Positions 23,907 to 47,322 of a stretch of 64,000 bases of DNA are shown here, one piece after another (the stretch's first letter is position 1; the number at the start of each line of letters is the position of its first letter). The position numbers were made by a program, and so were the translations under genes. The notes under the pieces are model-generated. The model was given only the letters and a program-made list of their open reading frames with translations. It searched no databases and was not told the origin of the DNA. The DNA is from Triplophysa rosa (Eukaryota; Chordata; Actinopteri; Cypriniformes; Nemacheilidae). The stretch is from contig NC_079899.1 in assembly GCF_024868665.1 (NCBI RefSeq), forward strand, positions 23,054,302 to 23,118,301, written 5' to 3'.

Positions 23907-24214
23907 TAAAGGAATAGTTCACCTTCAAAATGAAAAGTGTATCATCATTTACTAAAATCACATTTATTAAAGCTGTGTGATTTTCTTTCTTCTGCAGAAC
24001 CTCAAAGAAGATATTTTGAAAAATATTTGTAACCAAAAACCATTGGTCCCCGTTGACTTCTATTGTATGGACACAAAACCAATGCAAGTCAATGGGGACC
24101 AAACATTTTTCAAAAAATATTCTTTTGTGATCTGCTGAAGAAAGAAAGTCATACAGAAATGACAAGAGGGCGTGTAAATAATGACAGAATTTTGAAGGTG
24201 AACTATTCCTTTAA
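23907..24214. mobile_element. palindromic MITE, GGGATAGTTCACCC family, copy 4
   Basis: Ends attaaaggaatagttcacct and aggtgaactattcctttaat are inverted. The inner arms include ccattggtccccgttgactt and its complement aagtcaatggggaccaa. It is about 308 bp. Confidence 0.85.
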
Positions 24215-24296
24215 TATAGTAGTTTGTGGGACTGTAGTCTATGTGTGAGCGAGCAGGGGGGTGCACAGAAGGGTGTTGCTTTTTTGAAGAGACGTG

Positions 24297-24440
24297 CCAT
24301 TGTAAAACATTTGTGAAACATTAGAGCATGGTGCTTGCAACCCCAATGTTACGGATGTAGTGATGAAATAAATTATTTGAACACATTGTATGTTCTGGAT
24401 AAAGCACCTACAGAATACATAAATGCAATGCAAATGCAAT
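24297..24440 (+). mobile_element. SINE-like remnant
   Basis: The stretch ttagagcatggtgcttgcaa then ccccaatg resembles the tRNA-derived head of cyprinid SINEs, followed by tgttctggataaagcaccta and an atgcaatgcaaatgcaa tail. It is weakly preserved. Confidence 0.4.
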
Positions 24441-24913
24441 CTTGACTGCCTGTATGTAAAAAAATAAAATTTGGCATACTAAAGTCTTGACACATTCTTA
24501 AAATCTCAGATTAGTTTGTTGCGATGATGAACAGTTGGCAGATCAGACATTTTCTGTGCCACAAGATGAGGAATGTTAGGGAATCACGCCAGTGCTGGAT
24601 CTTTGCAGAGACACAGCGTTGCCATGTTGCAGTCAGCATGACTTTCTACTTGATGTTTTTGTGCATTCACACTAGATTATAAAACCATGCCTGGATCATT
24701 CACCATGTGTTTGAATTTCAATGAAAAAGAATACAAAAATCAATGCATGCAGGGTGGCATTTATAAATGGAGCCAAGACCCTTGACGCAGATGGTTGTGA
24801 CATACTGTATGCATCACAACAATGTAAACTCTTTAAAAACACCCTGTGGTCAGATTGAGATGGAACGCTTAGATTTTAGTTGTGACTGGTGGGCGATGGG
24901 AAGCGTTACACCT

Positions 24914-25519
24914 AGGGTTGCCAACTTTGTCACTATGAAATACGGGACAAAATCTGACATGTGCAGTGCTAATTAGCATAACATGACGTCATTGCGTCTT
25001 GTTTGCGTTTACTCTCTGAACGGTTACATACTGTATAGTATTTTAATACAACTAAATGCCGAATAAAGTCGTTCTCATTTACATGCAAGTATTTTCCGCT
25101 TCTGTTTTCAGACATAAATGAATAAAATAGTAGGGTACGCATCCGTCTGGGTAACCTGTATATGATATACAGACAAACTACATTCATGTTGTAATGCGCT
25201 TTACTGTCAAAAAAGTTGGTAAACACTGCATTGTGCGCTTGCGTGTGAGTGTGTGTGACGCGGACTCGCGGAGGTCTGAGGGAGCGTGTGAGTGACAGAT
25301 TCAGAAACAAAGCCGCAACTGATGCACGTCAAGGGGGTTGTGATTGGATGACAGGTGTAGGTAATATCATTCTCAAGTGTCGTCACTCCTGCTGTTGCTT
25401 CAATCGGTGGCTAGATCAGTGGAGCAGTCAATAAAACGGGACATGGGAAGTCACGTATGGGACAAATCAGGCAGGCTCAATATACGGGATGTCCCGGTTA
25501 ATACGGGACAGCTGGCAAC
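24914..25519. mobile_element. DNA element with AGGGTTGCCAACT / GCTGGCAAC ends
   Basis: The start agggttgccaactttgtcac, followed by atacggga, is mirrored by tacgggatgtcccgg and atacgggacagctggcaac. The family is frequent in zebrafish-like genomes. The 113- and 103-residue open frames within it show no transposase motif. Confidence 0.6.
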
Positions 25520-25723
25520 AAAAGACATTAGAAACGCATTAGAACCCATTATAATTTCAATTTTTGTCCACACTGGATGCGGCGCGACAAACAAATTAAG
25601 AACAAGCAGGTTGTCATGTTGCGTCACGCCTGTCGCGTCCGGTGTAGACACGGTGTTAAAGATCTTACCTTTCAAAATTGATGAGTAAATTTCCCAGAGA
25701 ATGAGTCTGAACATATTGATTGC

Positions 25724-27307
25724 CAGGGGCGGATTGAGACTAAAAAGTGGCCCTGGACTTCTTCACCAGGAGCAGCCCACAACACCAGGCTGTCAACATA
25801 ATACACCAGCTTATTGATGCACAAATCATTCTATAACACCACAATTTAGAAACAAATGTTTCTAAGGACCTTTTAAAGACAAAGATTGCGAAGCCAATTA
25901 AACAGCAAACATTAAACAATTAAAGGCCAGTGCAGTCTAAGCAACAAACAGACATCCGAATTACATAAAAGCCTGCCTAAACATGTCAGTGTAATATAGT
26001 GTAATGTATTTGAACTGTTTGTAAATTACACTTTACTGACCATGACATGTAACACACCTGAGTTAAAGATTCAAGTTTTACCCTGTTTTAAGTCTAAGGG
26101 TGATGACTTCCTACTTATCAATCATTTCAAGAGAGTTTACTTAAAGAGTACATATTACGAGATCATGTAAATGACATTTCATGCAGTGTGTAATGTTGCC
26201 GTGTGTGAATGTAAGCAGTCTGCCAAGTTGTAAAGCTGGTGAATGACAAAATAACACAGCTATTGGCTTGGAAAAAAGGGAGTCGACTCTGAATCACGCA
26301 AACGAGTCGTGCCCTAGTCCGATTCGCAAACCGCCGCAGATTTACGTCACTGCATGTAATCCCCGCTCACGTTTTGCTAGGACTGGCCACGAAATCTTCA
26401 CTCTTCTCCCCCAAACACTGTAGCTCATGAGCCTCATTCGCGGTAGACCAATCACAGCAGACTAGACCATTGGACCAATCACATCAGACTAGGATAGGGG
26501 AAAGGAGGAGATTAGACGGATGATTCGCCGAACGAAGTAAGATAAACTGCCTATTATAACAAAATAATAGTGTTTTTACACCTTGTATGTTCGTAAACTT
26601 GTTGTTGGACACTCCATAAACCAAAATTTTATAAATGCTGCCAAAAAGGTGTGACTAGACTGCTAAAAACTCTTCTTTTATTACATCAAATATACAGTCC
26701 AAAATCAACATACAAGTGTATTCAAAAGTGAGCATTTAGAATTATAAACCGAGAAGAGAGGAGAGAAACATTCAAGCTTTGGGCTTAATAATTTAGTAGC
26801 TTCAATAAGCATTATAAAACTGTACGTTAAATAGAAATTTGACCAAAAATAGTCATTTCATTACCTGTGATAATAGTTCTGCAGTCTATTGAATTCTTCA
26901 ATGTTACCATATAACTTACAGTCTTATTTTATGGCTTGAATGGTATAAACCAGCGATTCTTAATCCTGGTCCTCGTGACCCCCGGCTCTGCATATTTTGC
27001 GTCTCTCTCTGTTTAACACACCTGATTTAAATATGAAATATTACAAAATATGCAGAGCGGGGGGTTGCGAGGACCAGGATGAAGAACCGCTGCTGTAAAT
27101 GGTATGCTGTCGGTTATGTTTTTACATTTTACATTACGTAACAAGTTTTCATTAAAAACAGCAGAATTCACAAAAGTTGGTTTGCATCTCTAACCCCTAA
27201 CTAAAATGTTATTATTATTTCTTTATATTCTTACAGTGGGCCGGCACACATTGAGCAGCGGCCTACCGCGAAAACTCCCAGTGCTCCAGACGGCCAGTCC
27301 GCAACTG
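25724..27307. mobile_element. possible composite DNA element, CAGGGGCGGATTGAG start
   Basis: The left end caggggcggattgagact with agtggccctggact, and the right end gtgggccggcacacattgag with cggccagtccgcaactg, look like the two ends of one known type of fish repeat. The interior holds other repeats (26951) and an unplaced segment with tccgattcgcaaaccgccg. Whether it is one unit is uncertain. Confidence 0.35.
26951..27095. mobile_element. palindromic MITE, CAGCGATTCTTAATCCTGG ends
   Basis: The left arm (cagcgattcttaatcctggt, cctcgtgacccccggctctg) is mirrored by cagagcggggggttgcgagg and accaggatgaagaaccgctg. It is a compact hairpin that lost much of the interior usual for this fish family. Confidence 0.8.
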
Positions 27308-27537
27308 TCGACTGCCACACATTACCTATCTGTTTATTGTTTTCAAATGTAAATGAATTTCAGAGATGCTCATTTGCACTGCTTGGTTGCCTTTTGATTC
27401 ACTCATAAATTCGATATGTTCATGTAACCTTGTCCTGCCCGTTTGCCTTTATTGACATGACCTAAATCAAACGCAAAACGTATTTTTCTCTTTTCCAGAC
27501 CTCAAAGTAGAGCGAACACCTCATCCCTCCATCAGCC

Positions 27538-38958
<11,421 letters not shown>

Positions 38959-39648
38959 ATGAGTGCAAAAAGTGCTTTGGCTTCCTTTCCCCTCCCTGCT
39001 GTACCTGCAAAAGTGCACATGTGCTATCACCACGGTCTTCACCCCTCCTGTTCGCACATGTGCACTTGTCAGCCCCTTGACGCTCTATCTAGGAAGTGTT
39101 GTTCTGTGTCTGTCTAAACTGATAGTCTAGTAAATTATCACATTTACTTTTACATCTTTTTCTCCAAAGGTTAAATGTACAAAGTGCATATTTGATGGCT
39201 AGAGCTCACACGTGATGTTTCTTTTGTTTTTTAAGTGTGTATTTATTTCATATATACACACATTTTTGGGATGAAATTTCTTAAAGGTTTTTAGTCATCC
39301 ATGTTTTCATGCTCTGTTTTATTCTACACAAGCCATGCTTCATACTGTGATGACAGGAGAAGTATTAGATGGTGAGGTTCAGGGGATTATCATAGCCTGC
39401 CATTTTCTATCCATCACCCTTAGACAGCGTGCAGTACTGATTTTTCCACTTGAAGTGGTGATGTATGTATACCACGTGTCACTTTCACTTATTACCCAAT
39501 GTGTAGACATTACCGTTCGGCATGGGCAGTACATGCGTTTAAGTATCGCGGTTTCGCAATATCACAATAGTGCCACACTTTTTATTTATGTACATCTGCA
39601 AAATGTGTCTGTCTTGTAAAATCTACAGTATAAGAAAATGCCAATAAA
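38959..39648 (+). other. snap25: snap25 3' untranslated region with polyadenylation signal
   Basis: The region follows the TAA stop directly and carries AATAAA at 39643-39648. No intron signals or other genes were seen. The 3' end is set by the first good poly(A) hexamer and is not proven. Confidence 0.65.
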
Positions 39649-42271
39649 AACATAAACAAACCTAGAACTCAATCTGGTGTTTTTTGTGCTGCTGTCATTT
39701 ATTTGACATCAAAGGAATATTTTAAAATAGAGACAATAGAATTTGCTGTTGATACAAGAGTGCTAGAATGTCTGTGTCGTACTAGCAGAGATCTTCTCTG
39801 AACGGCTTTAGATGGATTATGTCTGGCAACGTCACTAATCACATCCAAATGCTGAAATACACAAGTACACACAAACACGCTGTAGTTAATACACGCTTAC
39901 ACGGATGGCACGTGTAAATGTAGGTGTTAAGGGATGATAAAATCAGCTGCCATTGGTGTAGAAACATAAATAACAATGTACAGACATGTATGAGACATGT
40001 ATATTATTTGACATCACATTATGATGTATATTAAAAAATGTCTCATCAAATTCTTCCAAATGCTATTCACAAAATTGTGAAAGATTTTATTCTTTTTATG
40101 AGACAAGAATTTCCATGCTGGTCAGAGTGCTTTTTTATTTATTCCCCATCATAACAAGCTGATGAAACCTGTCAACAAGTTTTGGTTATTTACATTTTTT
40201 AACTCTTAACACAGTTATCACAACATCTGGCTATGGCTATACAATTAACACATTTCTTGTTGCAGCGGTTGACACAAAATCCATACATTTAACACAGATT
40301 TAATATGCTTTAACTTCTTAAACATACAGTACAAGCACAACCAAGACCAAAACGATGTATTTTTACTGCCAAGTTTACAAATGCTTTCACACTGTATGTC
40401 AATCACGTTCTAAACCTATAACATTATAAACTTATAGACTGTATAAAGTGAGCAGCTGTTCATATTGTGAATTACAACACAAATATATCACCTGTATTTT
40501 GTTCCATTGCTAATGAGAAACAGCAAATTGAAGTTACGTATGCAAATATATAAATCACAGCCGTAGTCTATATTGAAGCCTGCTGTCGTAAAGTGAGGGA
40601 CAGAACATTATCGTAAGATGAACCCCCTTCCTAAAATACATATCCATCTATAATTTTATGTGTAAAGAAACATTTTAATTTTATAAGATAAATAATGAAT
40701 GTGATATATAAGTGTTTAAAGACAACATATTGTTCTCAAACTTACAAATAGTTGGCTGCACTTGTTGGAGGCATATAACCCCAAAGAGACATTTTCAATT
40801 CAAATGCATTTCTACTGTAATAACTTTCACTTTGAGTGCGAAAAAAAAGGAAATGTTCACTAGAAATATACAAATATAAACAATTCTGAAAACTATGGAT
40901 GTAGCAAAAAAAAAAGATCCCCAGACCCCAGTTTGAAAATCCCTGTCAAACCACAGGTTATCATACAGAGAGGCTGGTGAATGAATATAGACAAATCTCA
41001 TCTGGGACACAGTGGCATTTATTGTCCAGAGAAACCAACAGGTGGGATATTGTATAAGGGCAGACCTGACACATAAAATAATGCAGTTTCTGTAATTCCA
41101 TCTGATGTTAGTGTTTTTATGACATCGTGCTATCATTGACCAAATGTTCCTGTTAGTAGAGAACATGTGTTAGTGTTTTGGTAGACGCAGTGTATTGTGT
41201 TAGTGTATTTTTAAAATGAGTGTTTGAGTTTAGTTTACAATGTGTGTTTTTGAGCATGAAATGAACAGTTTTGCCAATTCTGTGTTTTAGTTGTGTTGCT
41301 GTGTTAAGAGTTTAGGAAAATTGTTAGGGGAATTGAAAAAAACTGCAATTCCTTCTGGATGTACATTGCTATAGTAAAAAATCATATTCAGCAGATGATT
41401 ATAACATTGCAAAATGAGGTCAATCAAGTAAACCAAATTATTTTTTTATTTTTTTAAGACCCTTATGAAATCTTTTTAAGAGTTCAATATTCTTCCTTGA
41501 ATATGACGTATTTTTTAATTCATACAGTACGTTTTGATGAGGAACGCCAAAGTATTCTTTTTGTACAAAGAAACTTGATTTCTTAATTAATTTCTGCAAG
41601 AAATGTCGTCAGTGTTCTGCTTTCTCAGACAAGCTAAACTTCACCTTCAAGAGACAACCTTATTGAGCAGATGAAGGGAATGAGATGTGACAGTTCTTTG
41701 ATAGCCTATAATTTGCTCGTCGCCGTGCAGGTGCCGATTGAACAGAATCATTATTCAGCGATTGACACCCACTCTCACTGCCCCCTTTTCTGAGTCACAG
41801 TGAATCTCCGCTGGCCTGTTCCTTATCTCAAAGCTTAGTCTCTTCCAGCCCACCTCTTCATCCCTCTTTGTATTCAACCTTCCTTATTCATGGTTCTATG
41901 CCCATACTATCTCAAGCGTCTCGCCAGAACTCATTAACAAACGCTGACAGCTTCGCTGGGGGCTCTCTGACTCACTGGGTCTGAATGTTTTTGAACATTT
42001 AAAATATATAAACACTTGAGTAGTTCCTCCATTGTCAAGCTGAACATAAACACAGCAACTGGTATTAATGCAACCTTCACATGAGTAAAAGAGTTCATAT
42101 TTATTCAGTTTGACAATGCAGTGATGGGGAAGAGCGAGGATGAGTAGGGGGAAGGGGAATTGCATAACCTTAGAGCTCAATCTTAGCATGAGGTGGGCAC
42201 TATAAGAGAACAGAGAACATGTAAGAGAGAGAAAGAGACTAAAAAGGAGAGCGAGAGTGTGTGTCTGTGAC

Positions 42272-42312
<41 letters not shown>

Positions 42313-43200
42313 TCAAACATGACGGAATGACACAATCTCGTTTTAATCATTTACTGTTACAATGTGAGTGAAAACAAATAAAATGACCATTTTAATTGTA
42401 TTGAAAAAAAAACAGAATGTTGATAATAAGTAGATGGATTACATTTAAGAAAATGGGCCTAAGCAATGGCATCATAATCAGGCTCATTCGTGTTATAATT
42501 TATTAAAAACTATTATGCTGAAATAGCACCATGTCCAATAAAAATACGCGAAAGCATGCTGGTTAATTGCTTTTTATGCAGTAACAGCTACAATATTTCT
42601 TAACCTTATTGAGTGTAGATTTTTGCAGACGCCTAGTGCAGATTAGACTGACAGCTAGTGGTCAAGGATGTAGTTGTTTACTAGAAATCTGCTATTATCC
42701 TAATAATTCTTTTAGAAGTGGAACATAAGCCATTTTGTGAATATGATCTCGCCTAAATAATTAAAATCCTTATGGGAGTGATAAAAATGTCAGAATAAAG
42801 ATCATATGTACAGTCATTTAAAGTGGTTACCATGTTCCTAATTCTATTTCTACTATAACTAGAAATCATTATAAATAAGTTTAGTTTAATTTTTTAATTA
42901 AACAATTTCAAGTTTTTAATGATGTTTGATTCTAAATAAAATGCGTAAACCTCATTTGTGAATGTAAAGTGAATATTACTTTGGCCTTGGACATCATAAT
43001 AAGGAAAGATAAACGTAATCACATAAGAAAATATCAGTTGCTCAAATATGGTCTAATAATTATGATTCAACAGACAAATTCATATCTTTTAATAAGCGAC
43101 TTCAATAACAAAGACGAAGCCTTTGATCAAATGCAGGATATTAAAAACCGATTTAATTTCCTTGCTCAAGGACAGGCACCGACGACATCTCGCGATATTG
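39649..43200. other. intergenic between snap25 and ahctf1
   Basis: AT-rich DNA with no recognised exon, RNA gene or clear transposon end. It contains a (GA)n tract at 42277-42308. Open frames at 40795-41166 and 41896-42189 on the minus strand have no recognisable features. Confidence 0.5.
42277..42308 (+). repeat. (GA)n microsatellite
   Basis: A run of about sixteen GA units lies within a wider purine-rich stretch from 42220. Confidence 0.95.
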
Positions 43201-43484
43201 TGTGTGGCGCGGGATTTGGTAGGAGCTGATGAATGCGCAGTAGTCCTTCTGCAGCGCTGTGGAAATGGCGCCTGCGTTTGAGTAGCAGTAGTCGGCAGTT
43301 AAGACGTTTAACTTACTAGAAATCAAAGTTGTCTCTTCGATTTTGCTCAGAGGTTTAGCAAATAGGCCAAAAGAGATTATCCGGGCGAATCGAACCCGGA
43401 TTATGACCGGAAAAGAGTTGCCACGCGAGTCGCATTTGAAGTAACGTTATATCCAGTTTTCTCGAGGGCCGTCATCGTTGCCCA
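43201..43484 (+). promoter_or_regulatory. ahctf1: ahctf1 promoter and untranslated exon 1
   Basis: A CpG-rich patch (gtggcgcgggatttgg, gaaatggcgcctgcg) is followed by a stretch ending in a good donor, gttgcccag|gtaaag at 43484. The start codon in exon 2 (47323) agrees with the conserved family N-terminus, so exon 1 is taken as untranslated. The exact transcription start is not visible. Confidence 0.6.
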
Positions 43485-44747
43485 GGTAAAGGCTGTTGCC
43501 TGGTGATATTTTTAAATAATAGGTCATATAAGAATGTTGTAATGCAATAGTTTAGTCACCTGTAAATATCCCTGTACTTCAAGACATTTTATCACTCACC
43601 CAAGTGGCTTTTTCGGTATTGAAATCTTTTTTGGGTCAGGCTCGTGCTTTGACCGTTAGCTTGTGTGGCTAGGCTAATCTCATGGTATGAACCTGCGTGG
43701 GAAAAACTTTCGCAAAACATTAGTTTTGTTACATTAAACGTACTTTAATAGCACAACAAAGCGGGGTTGTGGATTAATTGGTCACGTATAATGCTCTAAT
43801 TTGGTTTGTTGACATTAGCGGTATTATTTGGCAGCTAAACTAGCGGTGCTGCTAGAAACAGAAACCTTAACGTTAGGCAAATGCTGAATAACCAGTTACT
43901 GTGTTATGTAAACTATTTTAGTGACTATAACCAAAGTAGCGTATAGGGCCTTTGTCTAGTTTTTGCTGTTTGCAAATGTGTTGGAACAGTTTGGAGAAAA
44001 CGGCTAACGTTAGTGTGTCTGCTATAATTTGAATGGTATTGAATGCAGTTGTCTTGCAATTTGCAAGAGTTTAAAATAATACATAATGTTACGTTTTAAG
44101 ACCATGCATAACTGTGCAAAGTGTTTTTTTTTCTCTAAATTAGGCCGTGTCTAAACGTCTGCGTTTGTAGAAGTGCGTGCCAGGTTGCTGTTTTCCCACG
44201 TGAATCTCGCGCATGGGTGGGACGTTTGGTGGGGGGCACATGGTTGGGTCATGTGTTTGCATTAGGTGGCCAGTTGTTTTTTGGCAGGCTGGTGTCATTA
44301 AATCACTTGCAGCATGAATTCATGACAAACAATAAATATTTATTCATTAAAAACATATATTCTAGATATTACTGGAAATAGTCCGTTTGTATGAGTAATC
44401 ACATCTCCACTAGTGAAAATCAGTTGGTGTTCAAAAACATATTCAATTCTGTTGATGTTAACACATTGCGTAAATAAATATGCAAAAGAATTGTATAATT
44501 TGTGCTGTGTATTTTTACAAATGGGCAGATAATTGCTGCTTTAAAAAATGCATATTTTAACAGGTGAAAATGTAATAGTCAATATCAAGTAAATCATTCT
44601 AGTAGGCAAAGATGTCCTAGTGCAAAATCATTTTCTACTTGAGCCATTTGATTATCGTGTTGTTTTGACTATGATTTTTTTTGAGATAGTGTTATCACAC
44701 TTCAACCACACATTTTGAAGTATGTAAACGTCAAAGCTGCATACATA

Positions 44748-45653
44748 GAGCGTTTCCCATACAATGCATTTACTTGGGCGGTCCGCCCAGGTATATTTAT
44801 GGCGCCCAAGTATATTTGCAGTCACATTTTTTTCTATCCATCCGTGCTAATGACAGTATCTGTGATCGAATAACTAGTGGATAAACAGCGCTTACGCGTC
44901 TTCTCTTCTTCCTGACTTGTTTGGTGTGAGTGGAGCATGGCCGCGTACGCGTCCTCATCTTCCGTGTTCGCATGCACTCTCTCTTCCGATGAGCTCCATG
45001 TGTGTGCGCGAGTCCTCGGCCTCTCGTATTTAACTGTCACTTGCATTTAAAATCAGAGAAGCGTTCGTAATACAGCAACACATTGTCGAGAAAGGGCAAA
45101 CAGCATATAGACGCTCTTTAATGTAGATGTACTGTATTGTATGTATACATGACCATGTAAAAAAGGTCAACTTTTCTGGAAAAAAAACGCCTTAAGTCAA
45201 GCTCCTTTTTCATGAAATGACAGAGACCTGTCATTTCATAACATACGAGGAACGTGATTGGTCGAGAAGGCTCAAGCTCGAAAAAATTAAATGGCGGCCG
45301 AAACGCCCTTTGGAGGATAGTTTTGTATAAATGTCATTTAAATTTAATTTTCACTTTCAACAACTTCTGATTGCATTTCTATCGAGAAATTAATAATTGT
45401 AGTTTTTAAATATGTGATTGGTTATTGGAAAGACTCTCTGATTATAATTCAAATAGACTTCCGTTACGCTGCCTATGTTTCTCTGGGCTGCCTTCGTGCG
45501 CGAAGTCGTTCGGCTGCTATTTGTAACCAAACGCTGCGAGCGTTTTTTTTTACTAAAAAAGCGCTTTTGTCAACTTTTTCTTGTCCAAAAAATGCTAATA
45601 AATTCGTGACGTCACCAGCGCCACAAGTCTGTCAAAATCCTATGGGAAACACT
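44748..45653. mobile_element. DNA element with GCGTTTCCCATA ends (ahctf1 intron 1)
   Basis: The left end agcgtttcccatacaatgca, then cgcccaggtatattt, and the right end atcctatgggaaacact are inverted. The interior includes CpG-rich non-coding parts and a small palindrome (atgaaatgacagagacctgt at 45214). Length about 0.9 kb, no transposase seen. Confidence 0.55.
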
Positions 45654-45762
45654 AGACATAGTGTTACGGTTTATACAAGAGTTATCAAATGCAGGTCTTA
45701 GAGTAATTTGATATTTTTGCAAGTAATAATTTCTAGATTTGTAAAAAGCTTTATAACATTAT

Positions 45763-46592
45763 GGGGCGGTTTCCCAGACAGTGTTTAGATTAAGCAGAAG
45801 GTTTAGCCAAATTAGGGCATTTATAAGTAGCTTTTATAAACATGCCATAGAAAAATCTTACTGCGTCTTAAGACAAAGCTTTGGGATTGGAACTGATACT
45901 TGTTACTGCAAGTTGTTTAATGGAAAAGGGGAACTCCGACCAAAAATGAAAATTCTGCCATTAATTACTCCCCATCAAGTAGTTAAACATCCCTAGGACC
46001 TCCGTTTTTCCCCAGAACGCAAATTAAGATCGTTTTGGAAGCTTTCTGACACCTCCATAGATTGCAACGCAACCAAACACACGAACCACATGGCAGTGCA
46101 TCCAGTGTCAGCATCGCTCGACACATGCGCGCACACAGGCTCTACGTCGGGACTCGCATGCGTCGAGAGATGCTGACACCGGATGCACTGTCGTGTGGCT
46201 CTCGGGAACGCGCACTGGAAACTAACACTCAAATCAGGAAGTTTTGGAATATTTTTGTTAGTTTTGTTTGTTTGCGTACAAAAAAGTATCCTCGTCACAT
46301 TATATTAATTCATACTGAACCACCAGAGTCGCATGGACAATTTTACGATGTCTTTACGCACTTTCAGCGCTTTGAAGATTGGTTGCGTTGCAATCTAAGG
46401 AGGAGTCAGAAAGCTTCCAAAACTACCTTAATTTGCATTTTTGGAAAAAATGGAGGTCCTACAGATGTTAAACTACTTGAGGGTGAGTAATTAATGGCAT
46501 AATTTTCATTTTTGGTCGGAGTTCCCCTTTAAGATGCTTGCATTTTAATCTGGGACTAGGCTTCAGCCTTGCCCTTGTCTGTGAAACCGGCC
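45763..46592. mobile_element. GGGGCGGTTTCCCAGACA element, split by a second element
   Basis: Left end ggggcggtttcccagacagt and right end cttgtctgtgaaaccggcc are inverted and belong together. The sequence between them is broken at 45924-46533 by another element, so this one inserted first. Confidence 0.75.
45924..46533. mobile_element. palindromic MITE with AAAAGGGGAACTCCGACCA ends, inserted in another element
   Basis: Ends aaaaggggaactccgaccaa and ttggtcggagttccccttt are inverted; the next bases aaaatgaaaattctgcca match the GGGATAGTTCACCC family. Inner arms include gattgcaacgcaacca / ggttgcgttgcaatc. About 610 bp. The 142-residue open frame over it is an artefact of the palindrome. Confidence 0.8.
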
Positions 46593-46902
46593 TTAAAAGT
46601 TCACTTACATCTTCTAAAAGTTTTGACTTTTGTTCTTCAAATCAATAACAGTATTTGTAATATTTTATCTGGGTTGTTACCTAGACAAACAAATAAACGT
46701 TGTTCAGATACAAATAAAGAGAGTTTGTATTTTCATGTTTAGCGACGGCACAAGTGTGTTCAGCAACTGTCCATCAGGCAGTGTAAATCTGCTGACAGCT
46801 GTTCTGTTAAAGGTCTTTTGTCCAAAATCTTTTCCGCAATATTCATCATTAGTTTGTTGTAGGACACAGCATGTTACCTTTTTTTGGATCTATCTATTGA
46901 AA

Positions 46903-47252
46903 TTAGGGATGTAACGATTCACTCAGCTCACGATGCGATGCGATTCACGATTCTGATCTCACGATGTGATTTATTCACGATTTATTTTTACAAAATGAGT
47001 TGAAACAAATTAGAAACGAACAACTCCCCTTGCATTATTTCTTAAATGTTTCACGTTTCTTTGTATAATATTTTTTTTATTTCAAATAACAAAACTAAAC
47101 TGCAATTTTAAAACAAATTAATAATAGAAAAAGTATCTTTAATATAAACAAACTAATAATGTCTGTGCTTTTCAAAAAATGTATTGTGATTCAGTTCACA
47201 CTTCAACCGATTTGAATCGTCACACATTATAATCGATTTTCAACATCCCTAA
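46903..47252. mobile_element. DNA element with TTAGGGATGT / ACATCCCTAA ends
   Basis: Terminal inverted repeats ttagggatgtaacgattc and gattttcaacatccctaa bound 350 bp of AT-rich non-coding DNA. It ends 65 bp before ahctf1 exon 2. Confidence 0.8.
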
Positions 47253-47322
47253 TTGAAATGTAACATAGTGGTTTATGCATAAGGTGGATTGATTTGGAGC
47301 ATGATTTCTCTCTTCAGTAAGC

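Noticed and set aside
24969..25310. 113-residue minus-strand open frame as a transposase
   Set aside because: It lies in a DNA-element remnant but shows no DDE or other transposase motif.
40795..41166. 123-residue minus-strand open frame between snap25 and ahctf1
   Set aside because: Low-complexity Phe/Ile-rich AT-driven translation without a recognisable motif.
46062..46490. 142-residue open frame
   Set aside because: It lies wholly in a palindromic MITE in ahctf1 intron 1 and has no domain features.
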